64,000 bases of DNA from contig CAJUGS010000010.1 in NCBI GenBank assembly GCA_910586305.1, positions 22,510-86,509 of the forward strand, read 5' to 3'. The stretch comes from an uncultured Duncaniella sp. GTDB taxonomy: Bacteria > Bacteroidota > Bacteroidia > Bacteroidales > Muribaculaceae. Every line of letters starts with the position of its first letter. Position 1 is the first letter of the stretch. The position numbers and the translations under genes are program-made. Below, one piece after another: positions 17,455 to 26,003 of this stretch. A model generated the notes under the pieces. It was not told the origin of the DNA and made no database searches. It was given only the letters and a program-made list of their open reading frames with translations.

Positions 17455-17825
17455 CACATCGGCGCATACACCATTGTGGGACCTCCGGCATAGGGATATA
17501 AATAGAGATATCCCCCGCGTATCGCCCAATCAAAGTCCCATGTCTCAGACGCAAGATAGACTGTGAGCTGGTTGCCGTATGTCACCCACTCTATATACTC
17601 GCTTCCATATCCGTCGTCGGCATAATACAGTCCTGATCCGTCGGAATAGAACTCAAACTCGTTGTAGATCACTCCTGGGGAGTCGACGAGATACCATCCA
17701 CCCACAATGGGAGAATAGTCATAGTAAGGATCGTCGGCAGCACACGATGTCAGCCCGATGAGTGTCAGAATAAGCAGTAGCGCCGGAAACGTGAACGGTC
17801 GCTTCGTGGTGAGTATCTTTTTCAT
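17454..17825 (-). CDS. Small lipoprotein of unknown function
   Basis: A 123-residue lipoprotein: basic N-terminus (MKKILTTKRP), hydrophobic core, and lipobox LTSC with Cys28 as the lipidated residue. The next residues are AADDPYYD; the acidic residues near +3 are compatible with export to the outer membrane or surface. The mature part is short, rich in Tyr, Gly and Asp (IVGGWYLVD, EFEFYSDGSGLYYADD, GGYLYLYPY), resembling the small beta-barrel lipocalin-like domains that are common in Bacteroidales lipoproteins. No function can be given. It is the first gene of the operon, read from the promoter at 17840-17871, and overlaps the GSCFA gene by one base (TGATG). Confidence 0.75.
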   Translation of the reverse strand: MKKILTTKRPFTFPALLLILTLIGLTSCAADDPYYDYSPIVGGWYLVDSPGVIYNEFEFYSDGSGLYYADDGYGSEYIEWVTYGNQLTVYLASETWDFDWAIRGGYLYLYPYAGGPTMVYAPM

Positions 17826-17839
17826 ATTCTTATAACGCG

Positions 17840-17871
17840 CAAAGGTAATAATTTGTCAGAAGAGATGCAAT
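17840..17871 (-). promoter_or_regulatory. Bacteroidota-type promoter of the lipoprotein-GSCFA-murF/alr-purF operon
   Basis: On the minus strand a perfect TACCTTTG box (17847-17840) follows ATTG (17871-17868) with a 20-nt spacer. It is 14 nt upstream of the start codon at 17825, giving a very short leader. Confidence 0.7.
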
Positions 17872-17914
17872 TTTTTCTTCCATGAACCGGGTATTCACAC
17901 TTACTGTTCACTGT

Positions 17915-19945
17915 TCACTGTCCACAATGTCTCCTCGCTGCTTTCAGCACCAATGGCGAGGAGCGTAGAGAGCGGTATGGTATGCCGGCGTTGGCGAGTT
18001 CGGCGCAATAACGGTCATGTCGGCGCAACGTCAGATCACTGCTAAGCATCACACTATCGGGACGCAGGCGTGATGCAAGTGACACAATATCTCCACGAAA
18101 TCCCCTACACACCACCAAGTAGTGGAGAGAATCGACAAGATACTGCCTTCCGGAAGATACAAACTGTAACCGCGTGCCATGGAAGCTCACCACGTTGTCG
18201 ATACGCGCCAGTCCGTCACCGTGATATCCGTCGGCAAGTACATCAGGCCCGCCCAGCCCGCGTCTGAGTTTATAGAGAGAATATCTTGACGAATCGCGCG
18301 CCATAACACTCCGCAACATCGATGGATGGGCCGTGGTGTAGCACATCAGTCGGTCTCCGTGACTCATCACGGCTGTAGTCTCGGAATGTGACCTTGTGAC
18401 ATACAGCTCATCCTCGCCCAAGCAGCGCCTGCCGACCATCACAGGCAGTAACAACGTGAATATCCCGACGGCCACAGAAGCCAAAAGATATACAACCCGA
18501 CGCCGATGCAGCCAGAGTGCGAAGAGTGCTAACGCAAAGAAGTAGGCCACGACCACCCGGGATTCAATATACACACCGGTGACCACTGCTCCGGGGAGCT
18601 CTGACACACGCTCTGACACACCGTGAAGGATACCATACAGGAAATCGAGAACACCATCAATCCACCCTGTCGGGAATCCTGCCAGGCCGACAAAAGCCTT
18701 GACAACCCCGCCGCCAAGCAGGACAGGAATCACAAAAGAAACCACAATATTGCCTGGAAGAAAGTAGACCGGAAATGAGTTGAAATGAAACATCGTCACA
18801 ATCCCGGTGCCAAGCATCGCCGCGACAGGCACGGTGACAAGCATCATGCCCCAACGGCGAATTGAACCGCGTTCATCAATAAACGGATTGAGCTTTCCAG
18901 AGAATACTATGATACTGACAACCGCCACAAAAGACAGTTGAAAACCGATTGAGAAGACCGCATAGGGCGTGCCTGTGAGAATAATGACAGCGGCAAGACA
19001 AAGCGCGTTAACAGGCGACCACTCCCGCTGTAATAAAAATGTGAGAATAAACACACTGCACATAATCACCGCCCTTGACACAGAAGGCGACAATCCCGTC
19101 ATTACGGCAAACATACCCAAGACCAATACAGTCAGTCCCCCGGCCAACCACCTCATTCCCAACAGTGACAGCGGAAACAAAACCATTGACAGCACAAATG
19201 CGATGATACCTACATGAAGTCCGCTCAGCGCAAGCAGATGTGCCAGTCCGGCCGATGAAAACAAGTCGCGATGCGCCCTCGAGAGAATGTCACGCTCTCC
19301 GGCCAAAGCCGCGATGAGAAAATCGGAAGCCTCGGCCGACAGAGTCCCAACAGCAAGGGAGGCGGCGACATCGCAACGCCACCGACGCACTTCGTTGAGC
19401 CAACCGGCTTCGGCGGTGACTCCCTTCACACTGTCAGGCACCACATAGCACTCCCCCACCACACCCCTGCGGGCCATTGATGCGTTATAGTCAATCTCAT
19501 CAGGCAGATCACAACTGTGGCTGAGAGGCTTTATGGCAGCCACAAAACGGATACGGTCACACTCTTCGACCGCTATACCGAGAGTCGGCAAAATAGCCTT
19601 GACAGTGAATGTCGGCGACGGTGTCCCGCCACAAGAGTCTATCCTCACCTCCATTATCCTCATGGAGCCACGCTCGGTCTCGGCCTCTATTACACCGGAA
19701 TATAGCCGGTCTCCGCCAATCTCAGCGGGAAGACTATTGGGCGATCGCAACATTGCCACCATATATCCGGCCATTCCTGCAAACAGAATAACGACCAGAG
19801 TCTTGTAAAGCCGCAAAACAACACCGGCCACAGCCACACACACAGATAGTCCGGCAAAAAGCAATCCCGTCTGCCCGGTACCATAGTATGCAAGGATGCC
19901 AAGAACAAACGGGACTGTAATTATCAGGAGAGGGATACGTGACAT
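17915..19945 (-). CDS. comEC: ComEC/Rec2-family competence protein
   Basis: A 676-residue polytopic inner-membrane protein of the ComEC family, the channel for single-stranded DNA uptake during transformation. Three N-terminal hydrophobic segments precede the soluble DUF4131-type OB-like region (about residues 60-200). The Competence domain follows, with LLALSGLHVGIIAFVLSM (about 235-252), SPSVSRAVIMCSVFILT and a series of membrane helices to about residue 500. The C-terminal 160 residues sit where other ComEC proteins have a metallo-beta-lactamase domain, but no HxHxDH motif is visible, so the nuclease-like part appears degenerate. The start overlaps the YeiH stop (TGATG). Whether the organism is naturally competent cannot be told from this. 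Confidence 0.9.
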   Translation of the reverse strand: MSRIPLLIITVPFVLGILAYYGTGQTGLLFAGLSVCVAVAGVVLRLYKTLVVILFAGMAGYMVAMLRSPNSLPAEIGGDRLYSGVIEAETERGSMRIMEVRIDSCGGTPSPTFTVKAILPTLGIAVEECDRIRFVAAIKPLSHSCDLPDEIDYNASMARRGVVGECYVVPDSVKGVTAEAGWLNEVRRWRCDVAASLAVGTLSAEASDFLIAALAGERDILSRAHRDLFSSAGLAHLLALSGLHVGIIAFVLSMVLFPLSLLGMRWLAGGLTVLVLGMFAVMTGLSPSVSRAVIMCSVFILTFLLQREWSPVNALCLAAVIILTGTPYAVFSIGFQLSFVAVVSIIVFSGKLNPFIDERGSIRRWGMMLVTVPVAAMLGTGIVTMFHFNSFPVYFLPGNIVVSFVIPVLLGGGVVKAFVGLAGFPTGWIDGVLDFLYGILHGVSERVSELPGAVVTGVYIESRVVVAYFFALALFALWLHRRRVVYLLASVAVGIFTLLLPVMVGRRCLGEDELYVTRSHSETTAVMSHGDRLMCYTTAHPSMLRSVMARDSSRYSLYKLRRGLGGPDVLADGYHGDGLARIDNVVSFHGTRLQFVSSGRQYLVDSLHYLVVCRGFRGDIVSLASRLRPDSVMLSSDLTLRRHDRYCAELANAGIPYRSLRSSPLVLKAARRHCGQ

Positions 19946-20949
19946 CAGTCAATCGTGGCCATGACCACAAAGAAGCTGCTGACACTGATTATAATCCACA
20001 GCGCGACAGCCAGCACAAAAGGTTTGACACCCACAGCCTTGACTGTCTTGACCGACAGACCTGCTCCGATGAGGAAAAGCGTGAGCACAAGCCCCTTCTT
20101 GGAGATATAGACCAATGTGGATGTAAGCCATTCCGGAAGAGGAAGATAGGTGTTCATTACCATGGCGAGAATAAAAAGGAAGATGAACCAGGGAATGGAA
20201 ATCTTGCCTTTTCCGCCATCCTTCCTATCACGGAATATAAACATAGTGAAGAGCGCCAAAGGAATAATCCACAGCGCACGGGTGAGTTTTATCAGAGTCG
20301 CTATGCGCAGCGCCTCAGGGCCGTAGGCGTCTCCGGCACCCACCACCGACGAAGTGTCGTGGATGGCTATAGCCGCCCATGTGCCAAACTGGGTATCACT
20401 CATATCGAAAAGATGCCCGAGCGGAGGAAAAAGAAACAGCCCCACAGCATTGAGTACGAACACCACTCCAAGCGACACAGCCATCTCGTTGTCGTCGGCC
20501 TTAAGCACAGGAGCCACTGCCGCAATAGCACTGCCACCACATATGGCCGTACCTGACGAAATGAGGTAGGATGTCTTACGGTTTATGCCAAGCCAGCGAC
20601 CTATAAGGACACCGAGAGCCATGACGCTGACGACAGACACCACTGTGAAAAGCATTCCATCGCTGCCGCTCTTGAGCGACTCTATAAGATTCATTCCGAA
20701 ACCGAGTCCCACCACTGAGGCCTGGAGCAGATATTTGGAAGTCTTCTTATTGAACTTGGGGTAAGGGCATTGGAACACCATGGCGTAGACAAGCCCGAGA
20801 AACAGCGCGAACCACGGCGCAATGCTCACTCCGAATGGAAGCATATCAAACGGGAGCACTACCATTATGACGAGAGCGATGTAAATAATCCTGGCAGGAG
20901 ACTTAAAGAACACATCGTATCCCGTCAGAACCCCGTTTTCTGCATTCAT
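19945..20949 (-). CDS. YeiH/YadS-type putative sulfate (anion) exporter
   Basis: A 334-residue inner-membrane protein of the YeiH family (Cons_hypoth698), with about ten hydrophobic segments. The family signature is SGTAICGGSAIAAVAPVL, followed by DDNEMAVSLGVVFVLNAVGLFLFP and IHDTSSVVGAG. Homologues are annotated as putative sulfate or taurine-related exporters on limited evidence, so the substrate is uncertain. It lies 36 bases downstream of aroE and overlaps comEC by TGATG, so all three are probably one leftward operon from the aroE promoter, without an obvious pathway link. Confidence 0.87.
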   Translation of the reverse strand: MNAENGVLTGYDVFFKSPARIIYIALVIMVVLPFDMLPFGVSIAPWFALFLGLVYAMVFQCPYPKFNKKTSKYLLQASVVGLGFGMNLIESLKSGSDGMLFTVVSVVSVMALGVLIGRWLGINRKTSYLISSGTAICGGSAIAAVAPVLKADDNEMAVSLGVVFVLNAVGLFLFPPLGHLFDMSDTQFGTWAAIAIHDTSSVVGAGDAYGPEALRIATLIKLTRALWIIPLALFTMFIFRDRKDGGKGKISIPWFIFLFILAMVMNTYLPLPEWLTSTLVYISKKGLVLTLFLIGAGLSVKTVKAVGVKPFVLAVALWIIISVSSFFVVMATID

Positions 20950-20985
20950 AGACTGATGATTATTGATTTATTGTGATTTGAAAAA

Positions 20986-21747
20986 CTACTTATTCCAGAT
21001 TCTCCACGACTCAAAGGCCTGGAGCAGGAGCATTTCAAGCCCGTTCTTTGTCTCGGCACCGTTTGCAGCGGCTTTTTTCATGAAAAGAGTCACGTCGGGA
21101 TTATAGAGCAGATCGTAGCACAGATGTTCGGGAGTGAGGCATTCGTAGGGGATGTCGGGACACTCGTCGACATGGGGATACATACCCAAGGGTGTCGTGT
21201 TGACTATTACCTTGTGCTCAGTCATAATCTCGGGGGTGAGATCGGAATAAGTTATGACTCCTTTTCGAGCCGAGCGCGACACAAAGAGATATTCGACTCC
21301 GAGTGTCTCAAGACCACGCGCCACTGCTTTCGACGCTCCTCCGGTGCCAAGAATCAAAGCCCTTTTCCTCACAGGATTAAGCAGCGGGGATATGCTGTCG
21401 CGGAAACCTATCACATCACTGTTGTAGCCAATAAGATTGAAATCGTCGTCGCTGTCCCCACGCACCACTTTCACGACATTTACCGCTCCGATACGGCGTG
21501 CTTCCTCGTCAAGCTCGTCCATATAGGGGATAATCTGCTCTTTGTAAGGGATAGTAACGTTCAGTCCCGAAAGTTCTGGAGTCTCGTCAAACACCTCCAT
21601 GAGATCTCCTATATCGGGAAGCTCGAAATTGACATATTCCGCGTCAATCCCTTCAGCGGCAAATTTGTCGTTGAAGTAACTTTTTGAGAACGAGTGAGTG
21701 AGGGGGAAACCTATCAGCCCGTACACCTTGTGATGCTCTATTTCCAC
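20986..21747 (-). CDS. aroE: Shikimate dehydrogenase
   Basis: A 253-residue NADPH-dependent enzyme that reduces 3-dehydroshikimate to shikimate in chorismate synthesis. The substrate domain opens with YGLIGFPLTHSFSKSYF (Ser residues that bind shikimate) and LNVTIPYKEQIIPYMD with the catalytic Lys. The NADP site is ILGTGGASKAVARGLE, and NTTPLGMYP is conserved. No ATG fits the start: I chose GTG at 21747 (VEIEHHKVYG), 26 bases downstream of a perfect promoter and preceded by AAAAAGGA; the open frame upstream to 21870 would cover the promoter and gives unlikely protein. Length agrees with short single-domain AroE proteins of this phylum. Confidence 0.93.
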   Translation of the reverse strand: MEIEHHKVYGLIGFPLTHSFSKSYFNDKFAAEGIDAEYVNFELPDIGDLMEVFDETPELSGLNVTIPYKEQIIPYMDELDEEARRIGAVNVVKVVRGDSDDDFNLIGYNSDVIGFRDSISPLLNPVRKRALILGTGGASKAVARGLETLGVEYLFVSRSARKGVITYSDLTPEIMTEHKVIVNTTPLGMYPHVDECPDIPYECLTPEHLCYDLLYNPDVTLFMKKAAANGAETKNGLEMLLLQAFESWRIWNK

Positions 21748-21772
21748 TTTAAAATCCTTTTTTATCAAAATG

Positions 21773-21804
21773 CAAAAATACAAAAAAAGTATATAGTTGC
21801 AAAA
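21773..21804 (-). promoter_or_regulatory. Consensus Bacteroidota promoter for aroE-yeiH-comEC
   Basis: On the minus strand TTTTG (21804-21800) and TATTTTTG (21780-21773) are separated by 19 nt, matching TTTG/TAnnTTTG exactly. The proposed GTG start at 21747 is 25 nt downstream of the -7 box, which helps decide the aroE start. Confidence 0.82.
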
Positions 21805-21871
21805 TTTATTTAACAAATCGTCACTCGCAAACCATCCATGCAAAGTAATAGCAAATATTTGTGATGTCAAA

Positions 21872-21903
21872 TTTGAATAATCGTGTTAAAATGAGTACCT
21901 TTG
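21872..21903 (+). promoter_or_regulatory. Bacteroidota-type promoter of the uronate operon
   Basis: TTTG (21872-21875) and TACCTTTG (21896-21903) with a 20-nt spacer. The leader to the ATG at 21994 is about 80-85 nt. No other promoter of this quality is seen before 28.6 kb, in line with one operon. Confidence 0.78.
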
Positions 21904-21993
21904 ACACGAATTTACGAAAACAACTCAGTAAACATCAGTCAACGTCTTGACTTACACCTTAAATATAGAATACTGTAAACTTATTATAGCAAT

Positions 21994-22788
21994 ATGGTTA
22001 ATTTTTCACTTGAAGGCAAGGTTGCACTTGTCACCGGTGCTGCCTACGGCATCGGACTCGCAATAGCCCAGGCATTCGCAGAAGCCGGAGCCAAAATAGT
22101 ATTCAATTGCTCGCGTCAGGAGACCGTTGACCGTGGTATGAAGGCCTACAAAGAGCTTGGCATCGATGCCAAAGGATACCTTTGCGATGTCACCGACGAA
22201 GAAGCAGTGAAAGCTATGGTGGCAGACATCGAGAACACCGTCGGCACCATAGACATCCTTGTCAACAACGCAGGCATCATCAAGAGAATTCCTATGGACG
22301 AAATGTCGGTAGAAGACTTCCGTCGCGTGGTGGACGTTGACCTCATCGCCCCATATATCTGTGCCAAGGCTGTGATTCCCGGAATGATCAAGAAAGGACA
22401 TGGCAAGATTATCAACATCTGCTCCATGATGAGCGAACTCGGACGCGAGACAGTCAGCGCCTATGCAGCGGCCAAAGGTGGCTTGAAGATGCTCACACGC
22501 AACATCTGCTCGGAGTATGGCGAACACAATATCCAGTGTAACGGTATCGGCCCCGGCTATATAGCCACCGAACAGACCGCCCCCCTGCGCGAACTCCAGG
22601 CCGACGGCAGCCGTCACCCCTTCGACCAGTTCATTATCTCCAAGACTCCCGCCGCACGCTGGGGTACTCCCGAAGACCTCATGGGTCCGGCTGTATTCCT
22701 TGCATCTGACGCATCCAACTTTGTAAACGGCCATGTGCTCTATGTCGACGGCGGTATCCTCGCCTACATAGGCAAGCAGCCCAAGTAA
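21994..22788 (+). CDS. SDR oxidoreductase, KduD/gluconate 5-dehydrogenase type
   Basis: A 264-residue classical short-chain dehydrogenase without signal peptide. The cofactor motif TGAAYGIG is at residues 14-21, NNAG at 91-94, and the catalytic Tyr157 and Lys161 are in SAYAAAKGG. Sequence databases name such Bacteroidales proteins gluconate 5-dehydrogenase. In this operon, beside kduI and a KDG kinase, the likely reaction is KduD: reduction of 3-deoxy-D-glycero-2,5-hexodiulosonate to 2-keto-3-deoxygluconate in the cytoplasm during breakdown of unsaturated uronic acids. Choice between the two names rests on context (inference). It is first in the operon, and the transporter gene follows after 29 bases. 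Confidence 0.88.
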   Translation: MVNFSLEGKVALVTGAAYGIGLAIAQAFAEAGAKIVFNCSRQETVDRGMKAYKELGIDAKGYLCDVTDEEAVKAMVADIENTVGTIDILVNNAGIIKRIPMDEMSVEDFRRVVDVDLIAPYICAKAVIPGMIKKGHGKIINICSMMSELGRETVSAYAAAKGGLKMLTRNICSEYGEHNIQCNGIGPGYIATEQTAPLRELQADGSRHPFDQFIISKTPAARWGTPEDLMGPAVFLASDASNFVNGHVLYVDGGILAYIGKQPK

Positions 22789-22817
22789 TCAACCACATCA
22801 GATAGAAACCCGCAATT

Positions 22818-24212
22818 TTGGAACAGGTTTTTTCCTACATAATAGGCCTCGGGGCTGCCGTGATGATGCCTATCATCTTCACCATACTCGGCCTCTGCAT
22901 CGGCCTCGGATTCGGCAAGTCGCTGATGTCCGGACTCAAGGTGGGCGTGGGCTTTGTCGGCCTCTCGATTGTGACCGCACTGCTCACCAGTGCCCTCGGT
23001 CCGGCCCTCAACAAGGTGGTTGAGCTCTACGATCTCCAGCTCAAGGTGTTCGACATGGGATGGCCTGCTGCGGCAGCCGTAGCCTACAACACAGCTGTCG
23101 GAGCGTTCATCATCCCTGTGTGTCTCGGTGTCAACATCGTGCTACTCCTCCTCCGTGGCACACGCACCGTCAATATCGACCTCTGGAACTACTGGCATTT
23201 CGCCTTCATCGGCGCCGTGGTCTATTTCGCGTCCCAATCCATTGCTTGGGGATTCTTCGCAGCAATAATCTGCTATGTAATCACACTCGTTATAGCCGAC
23301 CTCACAGCCCACAAGTTCCAGAACTTCTATGAGGGAATGGAAGGCATCTCCATCCCCCAGCCATTCTGTGCTGGCTTCGTGCCCTTCGCGTGGATTGTCA
23401 ACAAGGCTCTCGACGCAATACCCGGCATGAACAAGCTCGAGATTGACGCTGAAGGCATGAAGAAGAAATTCGGCATTCTCGGCGAACCTCTCTTCCTCGG
23501 CATCGTAGTGGGTATAGCCATTGGCTGTCTCACCTGCGGTTCATGGAGCGAGATTGTCGACAAGATCCCCTACATCCTCGGCCTTGGCATCAAGATGGGT
23601 GCCGTGATGGAACTCATCCCCCGTGTCACAGTGCTTTTCATCGAGGGACTCCGTCCCATCTCCGATGCTACCCGCGAGCTCATCGGACGCAAGTTCAAGG
23701 GAGCCTCTGGACTGTCAATCGGCATGAGCCCCGCGCTCGTCATCGGCCATCCCACCACCCTCGTGGTGTCTCTTCTCCTCATACCCGTGACCCTTTTCCT
23801 TGCGGTGATTCTTCCTGGAAACGAGTTTCTCCCTCTGGCCTCACTGGCAGGTATGTTCTACATCTTCCCCCTCGTTCTGCCTTTCACCAAGGGCAACGTA
23901 GTGAAGACCTTTATTGTAGGACTCACCGTCATCATCATGGGCCTATATCTCGTCACCTATATGTCTCCATCCTTCACACTTGCAGCCCACGATGTGTATG
24001 CCAATACCCACGATGCGGCAGTGTCCATACCCGAAGGTTTTTCGGCCGGATCTCTTGACTTTGCAGGCAGCCCATTCTCGGGACTCATCTACTACTGCTG
24101 TGAAAACCTCAAGTGGATCGGTGCCGGTATCCTCGTAATCGGCACCTGCGCTCTGGTGGTATACAACCGCATCCGCATCGGACGCATCGAAGCTGTCAGT
24201 GAAAAGGACTGA
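22818..24212 (+). CDS. Orphan PTS IIC component, GatC (galactitol) family
   Basis: A 464-residue polytopic membrane protein of the EIIC-GAT family. Alignment by eye with E. coli GatC is good from the first residues ([26 protein letters not shown] in equivalent position; [60 protein letters not shown]-like; [16 protein letters not shown]). The conserved start supports the TTG at 22818; the next ATG (22863) would remove the first helix half. No EIIA, EIIB, HPr or EI gene is present in the window, so it probably carries a sugar acid without phosphorylation (inference). It is placed between KduD-like and KduI genes, so a uronate-derived substrate is likely. Confidence 0.87.
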   Translation: MEQVFSYIIGLGAAVMMPIIFTILGLCIGLGFGKSLMSGLKVGVGFVGLSIVTALLTSALGPALNKVVELYDLQLKVFDMGWPAAAAVAYNTAVGAFIIPVCLGVNIVLLLLRGTRTVNIDLWNYWHFAFIGAVVYFASQSIAWGFFAAIICYVITLVIADLTAHKFQNFYEGMEGISIPQPFCAGFVPFAWIVNKALDAIPGMNKLEIDAEGMKKKFGILGEPLFLGIVVGIAIGCLTCGSWSEIVDKIPYILGLGIKMGAVMELIPRVTVLFIEGLRPISDATRELIGRKFKGASGLSIGMSPALVIGHPTTLVVSLLLIPVTLFLAVILPGNEFLPLASLAGMFYIFPLVLPFTKGNVVKTFIVGLTVIIMGLYLVTYMSPSFTLAAHDVYANTHDAAVSIPEGFSAGSLDFAGSPFSGLIYYCCENLKWIGAGILVIGTCALVVYNRIRIGRIEAVSEKD

Positions 24213-24246
24213 ATTCTCTCCACACAAAACAAAAACAAACTTACGA

Positions 24247-25167
24247 ATGAAAAAGATATTCTTAACCGTATCTCTCGCTCTTGCCTCTCTCGCAGCCATG
24301 GCTCAGACTGAGTACACCATCCTCCGCGCCTGTCATCCCGACGACGTGAAGAACTACGACACCGAACAGCTACGTTCACGTTTCATGATGCCGAAGGTGA
24401 TGGAGAACGACAAGGTGAATCTCACCTACTCCATGTATGACCGCATCATCTATGGTGGCACAGTCCCCGTCAGCAAGACTGTTGAGCTTGAGACCATCGA
24501 TCCGCTCAAGGCCGACTACTTCCTGGAACGCCGCGAACTCGGTGTAATCAACATCGGAGGCGACGGTATCGTCAATGTCGACGGCAAGGATTACGAACTC
24601 CACTTCAAGGATGCTCTCTATGTGGGACGCGGCAACAAGAAGGTGACATTCCGCTCCAAGGATGCATCAAATCCCGCCAAGTTCTACATCAACTCCACCC
24701 CTGCCCACAAAGCCTACAAGACCCAGCTCATCACAATCGACGGGCGCAAGGGCTCAATCAAAGCCAACAGCTTCCACGCCGGCAAGATGGAGGAGAGCAA
24801 CGACCGCGTAATCAACCAGCTCATTGTAAACAATGTGCTTGAAGAGGGCCCCTGCCAGCTTCAGATGGGTCTCACCGAGCTTATGCCCGGATCGGTTTGG
24901 AACACCATGCCGGCCCATACCCACGACCGCCGCGTGGAATGCTACTTCTACTTCAACGTACCCGAAGGCAATGCCATCTGTCATCTCATGGGTGAACCCC
25001 AGCAGGAGCGCCTCATCTGGCTTCACAACGAACAGGCCGTGATGTCGCCCGAATGGTCCATCCACGCTGCAGCAGGTACCTCCAATTATATGTTCATATG
25101 GGGCATGGGAGGCGAGAACCTCAACTATGGCGACATGGACAAGATCAACTACCTCGAAATGAAGTAG
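24247..25167 (+). CDS. kduI: 5-keto-4-deoxyuronate isomerase with signal peptide
   Basis: A 306-residue cupin isomerase that converts 5-keto-4-deoxyuronate (from pectin or glycosaminoglycan lyases plus unsaturated glucuronyl hydrolases) into 3-deoxy-D-glycero-2,5-hexodiulosonate. The metal site is intact: His224 and His226 with Glu231 in [14 protein letters not shown], and His273 in [12 protein letters not shown]. Unusually, the N-terminus [20 protein letters not shown] is a typical Sec signal peptide with an AMA cleavage site, so the mature protein of about 286 residues, the normal KduI length, should be periplasmic. The frame is open from 24199, but the ATG at 24247 begins this signal. It follows the IIC gene by 34 bases. 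Confidence 0.92.
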   Translation: MKKIFLTVSLALASLAAMAQTEYTILRACHPDDVKNYDTEQLRSRFMMPKVMENDKVNLTYSMYDRIIYGGTVPVSKTVELETIDPLKADYFLERRELGVINIGGDGIVNVDGKDYELHFKDALYVGRGNKKVTFRSKDASNPAKFYINSTPAHKAYKTQLITIDGRKGSIKANSFHAGKMEESNDRVINQLIVNNVLEEGPCQLQMGLTELMPGSVWNTMPAHTHDRRVECYFYFNVPEGNAICHLMGEPQQERLIWLHNEQAVMSPEWSIHAAAGTSNYMFIWGMGGENLNYGDMDKINYLEMK

Positions 25168-25238
25168 TCTCCCACACAAAACACTCTCTCCCCACCATAA
25201 TCCCCCACTTTTACTTTCCAATATTTCGGGAAGAAAAC

Positions 25239-26003
25239 ATGAACGTAATCAAAGAAATAGTTCGTCATTCAGCCCACACGGCCGAAGTCGTCATTGAGTC
25301 TCCCTCGGTGGCTGCATCGGCCCGTGCGGGCCACTTTGTGATGATAAGATTCAGCGAGGACCTTCCCCGCATCCCGTTCACAATCGTCAACACCGACCCT
25401 GTGGCCGGAACATTCACAATCATCATCCACAAGGGAGCAAAGCTGACAGAGCTCATTGACTCCCTGTCTCAGGGTCGCGAAGTGCCAAATCTTCTCGGAC
25501 CGCTCGGACAGGCATTCGAGATTCGCAATTACGGCACGGTGATGTGCATCGGCGACGGAGTGGGATTTGTGCCGCTCATCCCGGTGATACGCGAGCTCAA
25601 GAAAGCCGGCAACCGCGTCATCACAGTCGTGTCGGAATTCTCCGAACATAACGACTGTCTGCGCTCCATGGCCGAGAAGTATAGCGACGAGATTCTCAGT
25701 TCCTCCTCTCGCGAAGAGGCGGTAGAACGCCTCTCGACTGTGGCCGACCGCGAGAAAGTAGACCTCACAGTCATGACCGGACCGACCGACATGATGAAAA
25801 TGCTCGCCGCAGCCGCAGCCGACCGAAAGATTCCCGCCCGCTGCATACTCAACATGATCATGCTCGACGGTGTAGGACTCTGCGGCATATGCCGTGTGAT
25901 GGTCGACGGCAAGCGCAAGCTCACCTGTATCGACGGCCCAACATTTGACGCCCACCTCGTGGACTTCGACCAGTTATTGAACCGACAGCGCAATTACGTA
26001 TGA
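25239..26003 (+). CDS. NfnA/SudB-type FAD/NAD-binding subunit (sulfide/dihydroorotate dehydrogenase-like)
   Basis: A 254-residue flavoprotein of the PyrK/SudB/NfnA group. Residues 1-95 form the FAD-binding beta barrel (HFVMIRFSEDLPRIPFTIVN). GDGVGFVPLIPV (105-116) is the NAD-binding loop. At the C-terminus Asp210, Cys215, Cys218 and Cys230 (LDGVGLCGICR ... KLTC) form the D-C-C-C site that holds the [2Fe-2S] cluster in Thermotoga NfnA. With the adjacent NfnB-like gene (ATGA overlap) it should form NADH-dependent reduced ferredoxin:NADP oxidoreductase, which bifurcates electrons between NAD, NADP and ferredoxin. The ATG at 25239 fits the conserved start; the frame extends upstream over kduI only as a shadow. 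Confidence 0.87.
   Translation: MNVIKEIVRHSAHTAEVVIESPSVAASARAGHFVMIRFSEDLPRIPFTIVNTDPVAGTFTIIIHKGAKLTELIDSLSQGREVPNLLGPLGQAFEIRNYGTVMCIGDGVGFVPLIPVIRELKKAGNRVITVVSEFSEHNDCLRSMAEKYSDEILSSSSREEAVERLSTVADREKVDLTVMTGPTDMMKMLAAAAADRKIPARCILNMIMLDGVGLCGICRVMVDGKRKLTCIDGPTFDAHLVDFDQLLNRQRNYV

Noticed and set aside
17903..17923. Short ACTGTTC tandem repeat as a mobile or CRISPR-like repeat
   Set aside because: Only three 7-bp units, one imperfect; too short for anything but a slippage-prone tract.
21748..21870. Upstream extension of aroE to an ATG at 21870
   Set aside because: The extension would contain the promoter and encodes an implausible hydrophobic/Lys leader; the GTG at 21747 fits the family start.
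22818..24212. Complete phosphotransferase system for galactitol
   Set aside because: No EIIA, EIIB, HPr or EI genes are found and no galactitol catabolism genes lie nearby; context is uronate breakdown.
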